64,000 nucleotides of DNA, taken from the NCBI RefSeq assembly GCF_021183825.1, contig NZ_CP089211.1, forward strand, positions 4,446,501 to 4,510,500, given 5' to 3'. This stretch comes from Sinomicrobium kalidii (GTDB taxonomy: Bacteria; Bacteroidota; Bacteroidia; Flavobacteriales; Flavobacteriaceae). The position numbers and the translations under genes are program-made. Below are positions 1 to 8,297 of this stretch, in pieces (within the stretch, counting starts at the first letter, position 1; each line of letters starts with the position of its first letter). The notes under the pieces are model-generated. The model ran no database searches, was not told the DNA's origin, and saw nothing but the letters and a program-made list of their open reading frames with translations.

Positions 1-1
1 A

Positions 2-61
2 GTCCTGGAAGAGATCGAAACAAAGACCGATCGCTGGCTGGAACTCTCCTACAAAGAATAG
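2..61 (+). CDS. C-terminal end of an unidentified protein (partial)
   Basis: An open frame runs in from the left edge and ends at a TAG at 59-61. Only 19 residues are visible, ending in DRWLELSYKE. The tail is too short to identify a family. It ends 9 bp before the next start on the same strand, so the two genes are probably co-transcribed. Confidence 0.6.
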   Translation, partial: VLEEIETKTDRWLELSYKE

Positions 62-70
62 GATGAACAC

Positions 71-571
71 ATGCTGAAGTACCTGAAATTTCTGTTGAAA
101 TCTACGAATCAGCACGGCGTGCACTCCCCTTTTGTATACGCTTATGTGACCAGGGGGCTGTATCGCGGCAAAAAATACAGGGGCCCGGTGCACCGGCGAA
201 TACTATTCCGTACGATTGCTTATTTCGGGATCGGGAGCATTCACATTGCAGAGGCTTCAGATGAAAGGCTCTCCGCTTCCCTGAAGACCTGTTTTCCGGG
301 AATAGCGATCAACCCCGCAGAGCGGCCTCGTATCACCTGTTATAACAAACCCCTTATTCCGGGCGAAGTGTCCCGTTTCCTCAGTGAAACCGATTTTAAG
401 GGTGATCACATATTGGTACTTGAAAAAATACACCGTAACAAAACGGCTGAAAAAACCTGGGAAATGGTGAAAAAAAATGGAAAAGTGGTGGTGACCATCG
501 ACCTGTTTTATGCCGGGATCGTATTTTTCAGGGAAGGCCAGGCCAGGGAAGATTTTATAATTCGCCCGTAA
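71..571 (+). CDS. Shrunken SAM-methyltransferase-like protein, probably inactive
   Basis: This 166-residue protein opens with the segment QHGVHSPFVY (about residues 14-23) and closes with VTIDLFYAGIVFFREGQAR near residue 155. From memory, both ends are hallmarks of a Bacteroidota class I methyltransferase family of roughly 220-250 residues. The middle is shortened. Where relatives carry the glycine-rich SAM-binding motif I (of the type LELGTSLG), this protein has HIAEASDERLS, with no glycine loop. I infer that SAM binding and catalysis are lost and that the gene is either decaying or kept for another role. It lies just downstream of an unknown gene and upstream of a small membrane protein. 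Confidence 0.65.
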   Translation: MLKYLKFLLKSTNQHGVHSPFVYAYVTRGLYRGKKYRGPVHRRILFRTIAYFGIGSIHIAEASDERLSASLKTCFPGIAINPAERPRITCYNKPLIPGEVSRFLSETDFKGDHILVLEKIHRNKTAEKTWEMVKKNGKVVVTIDLFYAGIVFFREGQAREDFIIRP

Positions 572-601
572 AGATGTAATTTTATAAGAAATTAAAGTAA
601 G

Positions 602-787
602 ATGAACAATATTGGCTGGATAGTCATTATAGCGGTTTTGTTCCTCCTCGTATTGTGGAACAGCCGGAGGAATGTGCGTCGGTGGAGGAAACGCAAAGGA
701 AAATCTTTCCGGGATAATTATTACGAAAGAAAAAAGGAACAGGGAACGGATGACGAAAAAAACCGGAAAGAAGAACAGAACAGTTAA
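602..787 (+). CDS. Small single-span membrane protein
   Basis: This 61-residue protein has one hydrophobic segment (about residues 5-20, IGWIVIIAVLFLLVLW). It is followed by a highly charged tail rich in Arg, Lys, Glu and Asp, so it is probably a bitopic inner-membrane protein with a cytoplasmic tail. The ATG at 602 is preceded by an A-rich stretch, as is usual for translation starts in this phylum. It sits 30 bp after the methyltransferase-like gene and 41 bp before a PrcB lipoprotein gene, all on one strand. No family is recognised, and the short length leaves some doubt that it is expressed. Confidence 0.55.
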   Translation: MNNIGWIVIIAVLFLLVLWNSRRNVRRWRKRKGKSFRDNYYERKKEQGTDDEKNRKEEQNS

Positions 788-828
788 CACCGGATTCGCA
801 CCCCATACCGGAAAATAATATAGAAAAC

Positions 829-1293
829 GTGAAGAAAGCATTAGTATTTGTCGGACTTGTTTTGGTTGCATTGGCCTGTGGAAGTACCAAACAGGAGATC
901 ACAACACAAAACCGGGCTCCGGGACAGCCCGTCGATTATAAGATCCTGCTTAAAGACAACTACGGAGGAACGGATGCCCCGGAAAACAGGATAATAACCA
1001 CGCAAAAAGAACTGGAAAACGCATATGCCGTTATTAACCGGATGCGGAGGCCCGGAATTTCCGTTCCCGAGGTAGACTTTACAAAAAAAGCGGTCGTGGC
1101 CGTTTTTATGGGGCAACAGTCGTCGGGAGGGAACAGCGTGGAGATCGAAAAAGTTGAAGAGACTGATAAGAACATTACCGTTCATATCAAAAAATCACAT
1201 CCCGGAAAAGACGATATGACAACAATGGCCATCACCCAGCCTTTTGTTTTTGTTGAACTTCCCGCCACCGATAAAGAAGTCATTTTTAAATAA
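829..1293 (+). CDS. Lipoprotein with PrcB C-terminal domain
   Basis: This 154-residue protein has a short signal peptide and a lipobox ending at a Cys near residue 17 (LVALACGS), so it is predicted to be lipidated. The C-terminal half (about residues 85-153) has the PrcB_C pattern: a strand VVAVFMG, then a Gly-rich turn SSGG, and a final TQPFVFVELP strand. PrcB was named as a subunit of the Treponema denticola dentilisin protease complex. No subtilisin-like partner is next to it here, so a protease role is not shown. The start is a GTG. A strong terminator follows about 90 bp downstream. Confidence 0.75.
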   Translation: MKKALVFVGLVLVALACGSTKQEITTQNRAPGQPVDYKILLKDNYGGTDAPENRIITTQKELENAYAVINRMRRPGISVPEVDFTKKAVVAVFMGQQSSGGNSVEIEKVEETDKNITVHIKKSHPGKDDMTTMAITQPFVFVELPATDKEVIFK

Positions 1294-1383
1294 TCCTGTG
1301 ATCCGGTTTTGGTCTTCCCTCGAATAACTCCCCCGATGTTTAAAGCCGGATTTTTCACTTTTTTAAAATATATTGTTTGAGTT

Positions 1384-1413
1384 AAAAAAAGCCCCGTAAG
1401 TACGGGTTTTTTT
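1384..1413 (+). terminator. Rho-independent terminator after the PrcB gene
   Basis: A stem CCCGTA/TACGGG with a 2-base loop is flanked by seven A on the left and seven T on the right. It lies between the PrcB lipoprotein gene and the metalloprotease gene, which are therefore separate transcription units. Confidence 0.8.
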
Positions 1414-1528
1414 ATGCGCTTTATAAAAATAAGGTGAGGTTTTGGAAAAATTAAGTTATAATTGGAGTTGTTTTAATGCATTTTTGTTAATTTTAACTTT
1501 TTAAAAACAATCTAAAACTTAACCTATT

Positions 1529-4393
1529 ATGAGAAAAAGACTACTTATTCTGATTTTTTTATTTAGCCTCTGGTATGGCTACGGACAAGATGCTTTCTGG
1601 TCTGCTGCCCAACGGCCCGGAAAGTCGAAAGTGCTGGCAGCAAAACAGGCCCTCTCTTACGGAAAGATTTACAAACTGAATGTTAAGGGGATGAAACAGG
1701 CCCTGCAAAAAGTCCCGCAAAGAAACCGGACCGGGACGCGTACAGGTGTTGTGATACGGTTTCCCAATGCGGAAGGGGAAATGGAACGTTTCCGCGTGGT
1801 GGAAGCTTCCGTAATGCATCCCGAACTGGCGGCGAAGTACCCGGGTATCCGCTCCTATGCAGGGCAGGGTGTGGACGATCCTTCGATGGTGATCCGTTTC
1901 AGTATATCCCATTTGGGCTTGCAGAGCATGCGGCTTTCTTCCGGGAAAGGGACGGTTTTTATCGAACCCTATACTTCAGACCGCACCCATTACACGGTAT
2001 ATGACAGGAAAGACCGCGAAGCCCCGCTCGAACCTTTTGAATGTACCGTAAAAGACGAAATGACTAAAGGTGTTGCAGATATACAGGCCAGGCCCAATGC
2101 CGATGACGGGGTATTGCGGACGTTCCGGCTTGCCGTATCCGCTCCCGGTGAATACACACAATATTTCGGAGGCACCAAAGCCGATGCCCTTGCCGCTATA
2201 AATGCCACCATAACACGGGTAAACGGTATTTATGAAGTGGACTTCGGTGTCACCATGCAACTCATTGCCAATACGGATGATGTAATTTATACCAATGCTT
2301 CTACCGACCCTTATACAGGAAGTTACAACAGCCAGTTGCAATCCACGTTGAGCAGTACCATAGGGGAAGCCAATTACGATATCGGTCACCTGTTGCAACG
2401 GGGCAGCAATAACGGTAATGCCGGGTGCATTGGCTGTGTTTGTGTGGATAATCAGAAGGGGAGCGGCTTCAGTTCGCATTCTACTCCCGAAGGCGATAAT
2501 TTTGATGTGGACTATGTGGCCCATGAGATAGGCCACCAGTTCGGGGGTAATCATACGTTTACCATCCGTAACGAAGGCACGGATGCCCATTTTGAACCCG
2601 GAAGCGGGTCAACGATCATGGGATATGCCGGGATTACCGGGGGGACTGACGTACAGTCGCACAGTGATCCCTATTTTCATGCGTTTACCGTAGAACAGAT
2701 AACCAATTACGTAAAATCCACCAGTTGCCAGACCGAAACGGCAACAGGCAATAATGTGCCCACTGCGGATGCAGGGTCGGACATTACCATTCCCAAAGGG
2801 ACCCCTTTTATACTGACCGGTGCCGGAACGGATGCCGATGCCGGAGACGAACTCACATACTGCTGGGAGCAAATGGATGAGAACAATGCGGCACACACCT
2901 ATCCGAGTGCTACCGCAACTTCCGGTGTGGCGTTCCGCTCAATGCTTCCGTCCACTTCCGAAGAAAGGTATTTTCCGGCACTGAGTACGGTGTTGTCCGG
3001 TAGTACATCCTCCCAGTGGGAAGTGGTTCCCGATGTGGGGAGAATATTGAACTTCCGGCTTACCGTAAGGGATAACAGGGCCGGCGGGGGCGCTAATAAC
3101 AGTGACGATATGGTAGTGACAGTGGACGGAAACTCCGGTCCCTTTGTCGTTACTTCTCCGAACAGTAATATCAACTGGCAGATCGGGACCACCGAAACGG
3201 TAACCTGGAATGTTGCCGGAACCACCGGAGCCCCGGTAAATTGTCAGAATGTCAATATATTGTTATCTACGGACGGGGGGAATACCTTTCCCGTGACCCT
3301 GGCCTCCGGGGTGGCCAATACCGGGTCGGCCGATATAACCGTTCCGGACAATGCTGGAAATCAGAACAGGATAAGAATAGAGGCTTCAAACAATATTTTC
3401 TACGATATCTCCAATACCAATTTTACGATTTCCGACGAACCCGGCGGAGGAGATGACAACAATGTCCGGCTGACCCTTACTTTTGATAACTATCCCGAAG
3501 AAACAAGCTGGGAAGTACTGGACGAAGGGGGGCAAATTGTACTTTCCGGGGGCACCTATGGCAGCGAGCCCGATGGCTCCACCCTGGTTACAGAAGAATT
3601 TTTGGCCGACGGGTGTTATTCCTTTGTTATTAAGGACGTTTATGGTGACGGAATGTGCTGTTCCTATGGCAATGGTTCCTATACACTGACTGACATCGAA
3701 ACCGGAGATACTCTCGCTTCAGGAGGTTCTTTTACTGAAGAGGAGGCTACGGACTTTTGTATCGGCACTACCACACCGCCTCCGGGGGCTTCGGATGTGG
3801 AATTATCGCTTACTTTTGATAACTACCCCGAAGAAACCAGTTGGGAAATACTGGATGAGAGCAGCAGTGTGGTAGCACAGGGAGGTACTTATGACGACGA
3901 ACCTGACGGTTCCACCCTGGCTGTTAGCCAGTCGCTGGCCGACGGGTGTTACACTTTTGTCATCCGGGATAGCTATGGTGACGGCATATGTTGTTCCTAC
4001 GGTAACGGGTCCTATAGCCTGACCAATACGGAAACCGGTGAAGTACTGGCTTCCGGGAGCAGTTTCAACGCATCGGAATCCACGGATTTCTGTGTGGGAG
4101 GCAGTTCGACGGCAAAAGACTCCCGGATCACTGTAGCTGCCGAAGGCCGGGGAGAAGCCTCCCCGGAAATCGGAGTGACCCTGTATCCCAATCCCGCACG
4201 GGGAAGCCTGTTGCATATAGAGCGTCCCGGGAAAAAAATAAAGTACAGCATTATAGACCTGTCCGGCAGAATGGTAGATAAAGGTGTGCTGCAAAACAAT
4301 GCGGTACGCATCGATAAACTACTGCCCGGAGTATATTTTATCCAGCTGTATTCTGACACAGAAAAGATGACCAAACGGTTTATCAGGAAATAG
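1529..4393 (+). CDS. Secreted reprolysin-type zinc metalloprotease with type IX sorting domain
   Basis: This 954-residue protein has an N-terminal signal peptide (about 1-19) and a propeptide-like region. The metzincin catalytic domain carries HEIGHQFGGNH at residues 332-342, with zinc ligands H332, H336, H342 and catalytic E333. The Met-turn STIMGYAG follows. Next come a PKD/Ig-like part (about 410-540), a beta-sandwich (about 545-640), and two Cys-rich repeats of about 100 residues starting near 648 and 759. Each repeat contains DNYPEETSWE and GDG.CCSYGNGSY. The C-terminus, from about residue 883 (LYPNPARGSLLHIERPGK onward), is a type A T9SS sorting domain, so export and surface anchoring by type IX secretion are expected. 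The gene stands alone between two terminators. Confidence 0.92.
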   Translation: MRKRLLILIFLFSLWYGYGQDAFWSAAQRPGKSKVLAAKQALSYGKIYKLNVKGMKQALQKVPQRNRTGTRTGVVIRFPNAEGEMERFRVVEASVMHPELAAKYPGIRSYAGQGVDDPSMVIRFSISHLGLQSMRLSSGKGTVFIEPYTSDRTHYTVYDRKDREAPLEPFECTVKDEMTKGVADIQARPNADDGVLRTFRLAVSAPGEYTQYFGGTKADALAAINATITRVNGIYEVDFGVTMQLIANTDDVIYTNASTDPYTGSYNSQLQSTLSSTIGEANYDIGHLLQRGSNNGNAGCIGCVCVDNQKGSGFSSHSTPEGDNFDVDYVAHEIGHQFGGNHTFTIRNEGTDAHFEPGSGSTIMGYAGITGGTDVQSHSDPYFHAFTVEQITNYVKSTSCQTETATGNNVPTADAGSDITIPKGTPFILTGAGTDADAGDELTYCWEQMDENNAAHTYPSATATSGVAFRSMLPSTSEERYFPALSTVLSGSTSSQWEVVPDVGRILNFRLTVRDNRAGGGANNSDDMVVTVDGNSGPFVVTSPNSNINWQIGTTETVTWNVAGTTGAPVNCQNVNILLSTDGGNTFPVTLASGVANTGSADITVPDNAGNQNRIRIEASNNIFYDISNTNFTISDEPGGGDDNNVRLTLTFDNYPEETSWEVLDEGGQIVLSGGTYGSEPDGSTLVTEEFLADGCYSFVIKDVYGDGMCCSYGNGSYTLTDIETGDTLASGGSFTEEEATDFCIGTTTPPPGASDVELSLTFDNYPEETSWEILDESSSVVAQGGTYDDEPDGSTLAVSQSLADGCYTFVIRDSYGDGICCSYGNGSYSLTNTETGEVLASGSSFNASESTDFCVGGSSTAKDSRITVAAEGRGEASPEIGVTLYPNPARGSLLHIERPGKKIKYSIIDLSGRMVDKGVLQNNAVRIDKLLPGVYFIQLYSDTEKMTKRFIRK
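3473..4105 (+). repeat. Internal tandem duplication in the metalloprotease gene
   Basis: Two copies of a module of about 330 bp lie head to tail (about 3473-3770 and 3803-4105). They share the protein pattern LTFDNYPEETSWE, then DGSTL, then ADGCY.FVI and YGDG.CCSYGNGSY. The DNA has diverged, so this is an old domain duplication and not a recent one. Confidence 0.8.
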
Positions 4394-4413
4394 TTTTTAT
4401 ATTCGGAGTTATT

Positions 4414-4453
4414 TAAAAAAACCATCCGGGACACCTGTTCGGGATGGTTTTTT
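4414..4453 (+). terminator. Terminator after the metalloprotease gene
   Basis: An A-run followed by CCATCC pairs with GGATGG followed by a T-run. The loop is about 15 bases with further partial pairing. It starts 21 bp after the metalloprotease stop. Confidence 0.75.
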
Positions 4454-4616
4454 GTATGCTTTTACGGTTCATCCCCGAATTTCGACAGTTCGGGCAATCT
4501 GTTTCTAAAAGCGGGTGAAATTGCCGCAAATTTGTCGATGTGTAAATGGCTTACCGGAGAAAATTGTACATTTAGCTATACAGAAGCCGTTTAAACCGGA
4601 ATCCAAGACAAAGACT

Positions 4617-5966
4617 ATGAAGATAAGGGAATTTATAAAGATTGCAGCCATAGGCCTGCTCATAAGTGCCGTTCTTTTCCTGATAGACCAGACTTACAGG
4701 TTCTTTTCCGGGTATTCAACGGCACTGGATCACGGCGTTTTGCGTTTATTTGCCTATTACGTTTTGTACGGGGTGCCCCTTACCTTTGTCAATGTTTACC
4801 TGATACGTTACATTAATAATATCAACAAAAGGAAGAACAGGAAGTATAATTTTTTTGTGGGAACATTGAGTTCCATTATAATCACCCTGCCTTCCATGTT
4901 TGTATTGCGTATTTTTCACCGGGTGGTTATAGACGGTGTGTCTTTCCGAAGCTTTCTGATAAATGAAAACTGGGGGTTTTATGTTGTGGCCGCTGTGATC
5001 ACCCTGCTTATATCCCTGTTCTTTCACACCTTCTACTTTTATAGGGCATTCCAGGAAAAGCGGGTCAAGGAACAGAAGATCATAGCCGGCACGGCATCTG
5101 CCCAGTTCGACGCCCTGAAAAACCAGCTCGACCCGCATTTTCTGTTTAACAGCCTCAACGTACTTGCCAGCCTTATCGATGAAAAACCGGAACAGGCCCA
5201 AAAATTTACGACTTCACTGTCTAAGATATACCGTTATGTACTGGAACAGAAGAATAAGGAAGTAGTATCGGTAGAAGAAGAACTGCAATTCGCCAAAACC
5301 TATGTCGGTCTGCTGAAAATGCGTTTTGAAGACAGTATAGAATTCGATATGCCCGATGCACCGGATAATCCCGACGCCAAAGTGGTGCCGCTTTCCCTGC
5401 AACTTTTACTGGAAAATGCCGTGAAGCACAATATGGTCACCGTGAGGCGCCCGCTGAAAATAAAAATATTTGAGGAACAAGGGAACCTTGTGGTACGCAA
5501 CAATATACAGCCCAAACAAGTGGTTAAAAAAGGAAGCGGGGTAGGGCTGGCTAATATCAGTCAACGTTACGACCTGATCACGGAAAGAAAAGTAGTGATC
5601 AACGAAACCACCGATTTTTTTGAAGTGAAAATTCCCGTGTTAACCAAACAAATAGAAGTTATGACTACTGAAAATACTGAAATGAGCGAAAAGTACCTCG
5701 CCGCCAGAAGGCGGGTGGAAGAACTCAAGGAATTTTACTGGAACCTTGGCTCTTACTGTATTGTGATCCCTTTCCTGATCTTTATCAACTACAGGACCTA
5801 CTGGGAGTTTAAATGGTTCTGGTTTCCCGTATTCGGCTGGGGGATCGGCCTGGCCTTTCACGCCGGAAAGGTTTTCCTGGACAACGGCTTTTTCGGCAGG
5901 AGATGGGAAGAACGAAAGATACGGGAGTATATGGAGGAAGATGAAAAAACGGCCAGATGGCAATAG
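4617..5966 (+). CDS. LytS-type sensor histidine kinase fused to a C-terminal 2TM domain
   Basis: The 449-residue protein has four membrane spans in its first 150 residues. A His_kinase domain follows, with phospho-acceptor H174 in LDPHFLFNSLN, then a GHKL ATPase domain (LLLENAVKHN, GSGVGLANIS). After the kinase comes an unusual extra module: about 90 residues with two spans (YCIVIPFLIFINY and FWFPVFGWGIGLAFHAGKV) ending in RRWEERKIREYMEED, the 2TM domain pattern. The next gene encodes the same module alone. The start at 4617 was chosen over an in-frame ATG at 4515 because the segment between them does not look like family sequence. The kinase most likely phosphorylates the LytTR regulator at 6442. 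Confidence 0.88.
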   Translation: MKIREFIKIAAIGLLISAVLFLIDQTYRFFSGYSTALDHGVLRLFAYYVLYGVPLTFVNVYLIRYINNINKRKNRKYNFFVGTLSSIIITLPSMFVLRIFHRVVIDGVSFRSFLINENWGFYVVAAVITLLISLFFHTFYFYRAFQEKRVKEQKIIAGTASAQFDALKNQLDPHFLFNSLNVLASLIDEKPEQAQKFTTSLSKIYRYVLEQKNKEVVSVEEELQFAKTYVGLLKMRFEDSIEFDMPDAPDNPDAKVVPLSLQLLLENAVKHNMVTVRRPLKIKIFEEQGNLVVRNNIQPKQVVKKGSGVGLANISQRYDLITERKVVINETTDFFEVKIPVLTKQIEVMTTENTEMSEKYLAARRRVEELKEFYWNLGSYCIVIPFLIFINYRTYWEFKWFWFPVFGWGIGLAFHAGKVFLDNGFFGRRWEERKIREYMEEDEKTARWQ

Positions 5967-6010
5967 GTATAGCCGCATTTGGCTTTTTGTAAACTTTAAA
6001 ATACCAAATT

Positions 6011-6325
6011 ATGAAAACTTACACCAGGGAGGAAAGATACCTCTTCGCTAAGAAAAAACTTAACAGGATAAAGGCATTTTACCGTCATCTGTTCTGGTAT
6101 CTGGCCATTAACGTGTTCCTGTTGGTATTGATCGGAACAGAGATGGAGTGGAAGGGTGACGAATTTTGGAGTTTCGGTACGTTCTCCACCGCAATTTTCT
6201 GGGGAATTGGTGTTGTGATTCACGGAGTGACTACATTTGTCCCCGACCTTTTTCTCGGCAAAACATGGGAAGAACGCCAGATCAGAAAGTATATGGAAAA
6301 AGATAAAAGGGAGCGGTGGGAATAA
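6011..6325 (+). CDS. 2TM domain protein
   Basis: This 104-residue protein consists of one 2TM domain. A charged N-terminal helix with LFAKKKLNRIKAFYRHLFWY is followed by two hydrophobic spans (about 31-43 and 60-78) and the closing signature GKTWEERQIRKYMEKD. It closely resembles the C-terminal module of the upstream kinase, so the pair probably arose by duplication. It sits between sensor and regulator genes (44 bp after the kinase, 116 bp before the regulator), so a part in signal sensing or kinase assembly is likely but unproven. Confidence 0.82.
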   Translation: MKTYTREERYLFAKKKLNRIKAFYRHLFWYLAINVFLLVLIGTEMEWKGDEFWSFGTFSTAIFWGIGVVIHGVTTFVPDLFLGKTWEERQIRKYMEKDKRERWE

Positions 6326-6441
6326 GAAGAGGTTGAATACTAAATGTGCCAATTTGAAAATGGGCAATTGGGTGATTTTATGAATTTTACAGGGATGTTT
6401 AATAATTTGTTGATGAGTTTTATATGACAAGCGGTCAGGCT

Positions 6442-7194
6442 ATGAAAGTCATAATTATTGAAGATGAAAAACCGGCAGCACGGCGGTTACAGCGCATGAT
6501 AGAAAAGCTGGGGATTGCCGTGGACAGGATGCTCCATTCGGTGGAAGAGGCTGTGGAGTGGTTTCAGCGAAACGAGCATCCGGACCTTATTTTTCTGGAT
6601 ATTCAACTGTCGGACGGACTCTCTTTTGAGATATTTGATACGATAGACGTAAAAAGTGTGGTGATCTTTACCACGGCATACGACGAATACGCCCTCCGTG
6701 CCTTTAAACTGAACAGCATAGATTATCTCTTAAAACCCATAGACGATGAAGAGCTCAGGGAAGCATTGGACAAATACCGGGACAGGGTTCCCGCACGTTC
6801 CATACAACTCGATTTCGAGGCGGTGAAAAAAATGCTCATAAACCCGATCGACCGTCAGTACAAAAGCCGTTTTACCGTAAAAATAGGACAGCGGCTCAAG
6901 ATGATCCCGGTGGAGGACATAGAATGCTTTTACAGTGAAAACAAGGGCACATATATCTACACCTCCGACGGGAGAAATTATCTGTTGGACAACACCCTGG
7001 ATGCCCTTGAAACCGAATTGTCTCCTGAAAACTTTTACCGTGTAAGCCGGAAATTTTTTGTCAACATTAACGCTATCTGCGATATTATTGCCTATACCAA
7101 TGCCCGGTTAAAACTAAAGCTTCATAAATACGGAGAACAGGAGATCATCGTAAGCCGGGAACGGGTAAAGGGGTTTAAGGACTGGTTAGGCTAA
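6442..7194 (+). CDS. LytTR-family response regulator
   Basis: The 250-residue protein has a receiver domain with the acidic cluster EDE (residues 7-9), phospho-acceptor D53 in LIFLDIQLSD, and the KP motif in DYLLKPID. A linker and a LytTR DNA-binding domain (about 140-250, with FYRVSRKFFVNINAI) follow. I chose ATG 6442 over ATG 6424 because relatives begin MKVIIIEDE. It is the probable partner of the LytS-type kinase upstream. Its stop overlaps the end of the convergent galT gene by 9 bp, with no terminator between them. Confidence 0.92.
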   Translation: MKVIIIEDEKPAARRLQRMIEKLGIAVDRMLHSVEEAVEWFQRNEHPDLIFLDIQLSDGLSFEIFDTIDVKSVVIFTTAYDEYALRAFKLNSIDYLLKPIDDEELREALDKYRDRVPARSIQLDFEAVKKMLINPIDRQYKSRFTVKIGQRLKMIPVEDIECFYSENKGTYIYTSDGRNYLLDNTLDALETELSPENFYRVSRKFFVNINAICDIIAYTNARLKLKLHKYGEQEIIVSRERVKGFKDWLG

Positions 7195-8211
7195 GTCCCT
7201 TAAACGCTGTGCCGCGCTTTCCGCGGTAATGTCGCGCTGGGGCATGGCAAACATTTCATAACCCACCATAAATTTCTTTACCGTAGCCGAGCGAAGCAGG
7301 GGCGGATAAAAGGTCATGTGCCAGTGCCAGTGGTCGTTGTTTTCGCCGTTAGTGGGGGCCTGGTGGATTCCCGAAGAGTAAGGAAAAGAGCAGTCGAATA
7401 CCTTGTCGTAAGTGGCCGTGATAAACCTGATGGCATCGGCAAAGGCCGTCTTTTCCTCAGCTGTAAGTTCTCCGATATGCGATTGCTGTTTCCTGGGAAC
7501 GATCATGGTTTCAAAAGGCCATACCGCCCAGAACGGAACAAGCACTACAAAATGTTCGTTTTCATACACCAGCCTTTCCCCGGTACTGATTTCCTGTGAG
7601 ACATAATCCGATAAGAGGCTCGTGTGGTGTGTGGTGTAATATTCTTTTTGCCGGGCATCCTTTTTGGCCACTTCGTTCGGAACGGAACCCTGTGCCCATA
7701 TTTGTCCGTGTGGGTGCGGGTTGCTGCATCCCATTACGGCGCCCTTGTTTTCAAATATCTGAACGTAGTTGATGTTTTTCTGCTGTCCGAGGTTCCGGTA
7801 CTCATCCTGCCAGAGGGAGACCACTTTTTCAATAGCCCCGGTATCCATATCGGCCAGGCTTTTGGAATGGTTCGGGGAAAAGCAGATCACCCTGCAGGTA
7901 CCTTCCTCGCTTTCGGCTTTGAGCAGCCCGTCGTTAATGACAAACGGATCGGATTGCGATTGCAGTGCTGCAAAATCATTGGTAAAGGCAAAAGTATCGG
8001 TGTACTCCGGGTTTACTTCGCCTCCGGCCCTTTCATTTCCGGGACACAGGTAACAGTTTTCGTCGTAGGAAGGCCTTTCTTCTGCTGCGCGTTTTTCCTG
8101 TTGTCCCTGCCACGGACGTTTGGTGCGATGGGGAGAGACCAGCACCCATTCGCCTGTTAATATGTTGTATCTTTTATGCGACTGGTTTTGCAGTATGTCT
8201 GTCTGGATCAT
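7186..8211 (-). CDS. galT: Galactose-1-phosphate uridylyltransferase
   Basis: This enzyme exchanges UMP between UDP-glucose and galactose-1-phosphate in the Leloir pathway. The 341-residue protein carries the active-site signature SNPHPHGQIWA with the nucleophilic His in HPH. It also has the N-terminal LTGEWVLVSPHRTKRPW and the zinc-site type CYLCPGN. Length and motifs agree with GalT type 1. It is the last gene of a leftward run symporter-galK-galT, 86 bp after galK, consistent with one operon for galactose use. No epimerase or mutarotase gene is nearby. Confidence 0.95.
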   Translation of the reverse strand: MIQTDILQNQSHKRYNILTGEWVLVSPHRTKRPWQGQQEKRAAEERPSYDENCYLCPGNERAGGEVNPEYTDTFAFTNDFAALQSQSDPFVINDGLLKAESEEGTCRVICFSPNHSKSLADMDTGAIEKVVSLWQDEYRNLGQQKNINYVQIFENKGAVMGCSNPHPHGQIWAQGSVPNEVAKKDARQKEYYTTHHTSLLSDYVSQEISTGERLVYENEHFVVLVPFWAVWPFETMIVPRKQQSHIGELTAEEKTAFADAIRFITATYDKVFDCSFPYSSGIHQAPTNGENNDHWHWHMTFYPPLLRSATVKKFMVGYEMFAMPQRDITAESAAQRLRDLA

Positions 8212-8297
8212 GGTAACGTTATGGTTTGTGTTTCTCTGTTCTGTATCTGTGCAGTAGTGTTGCTTTTATCCTGATCAAATTATACCGGGTTTCACGA

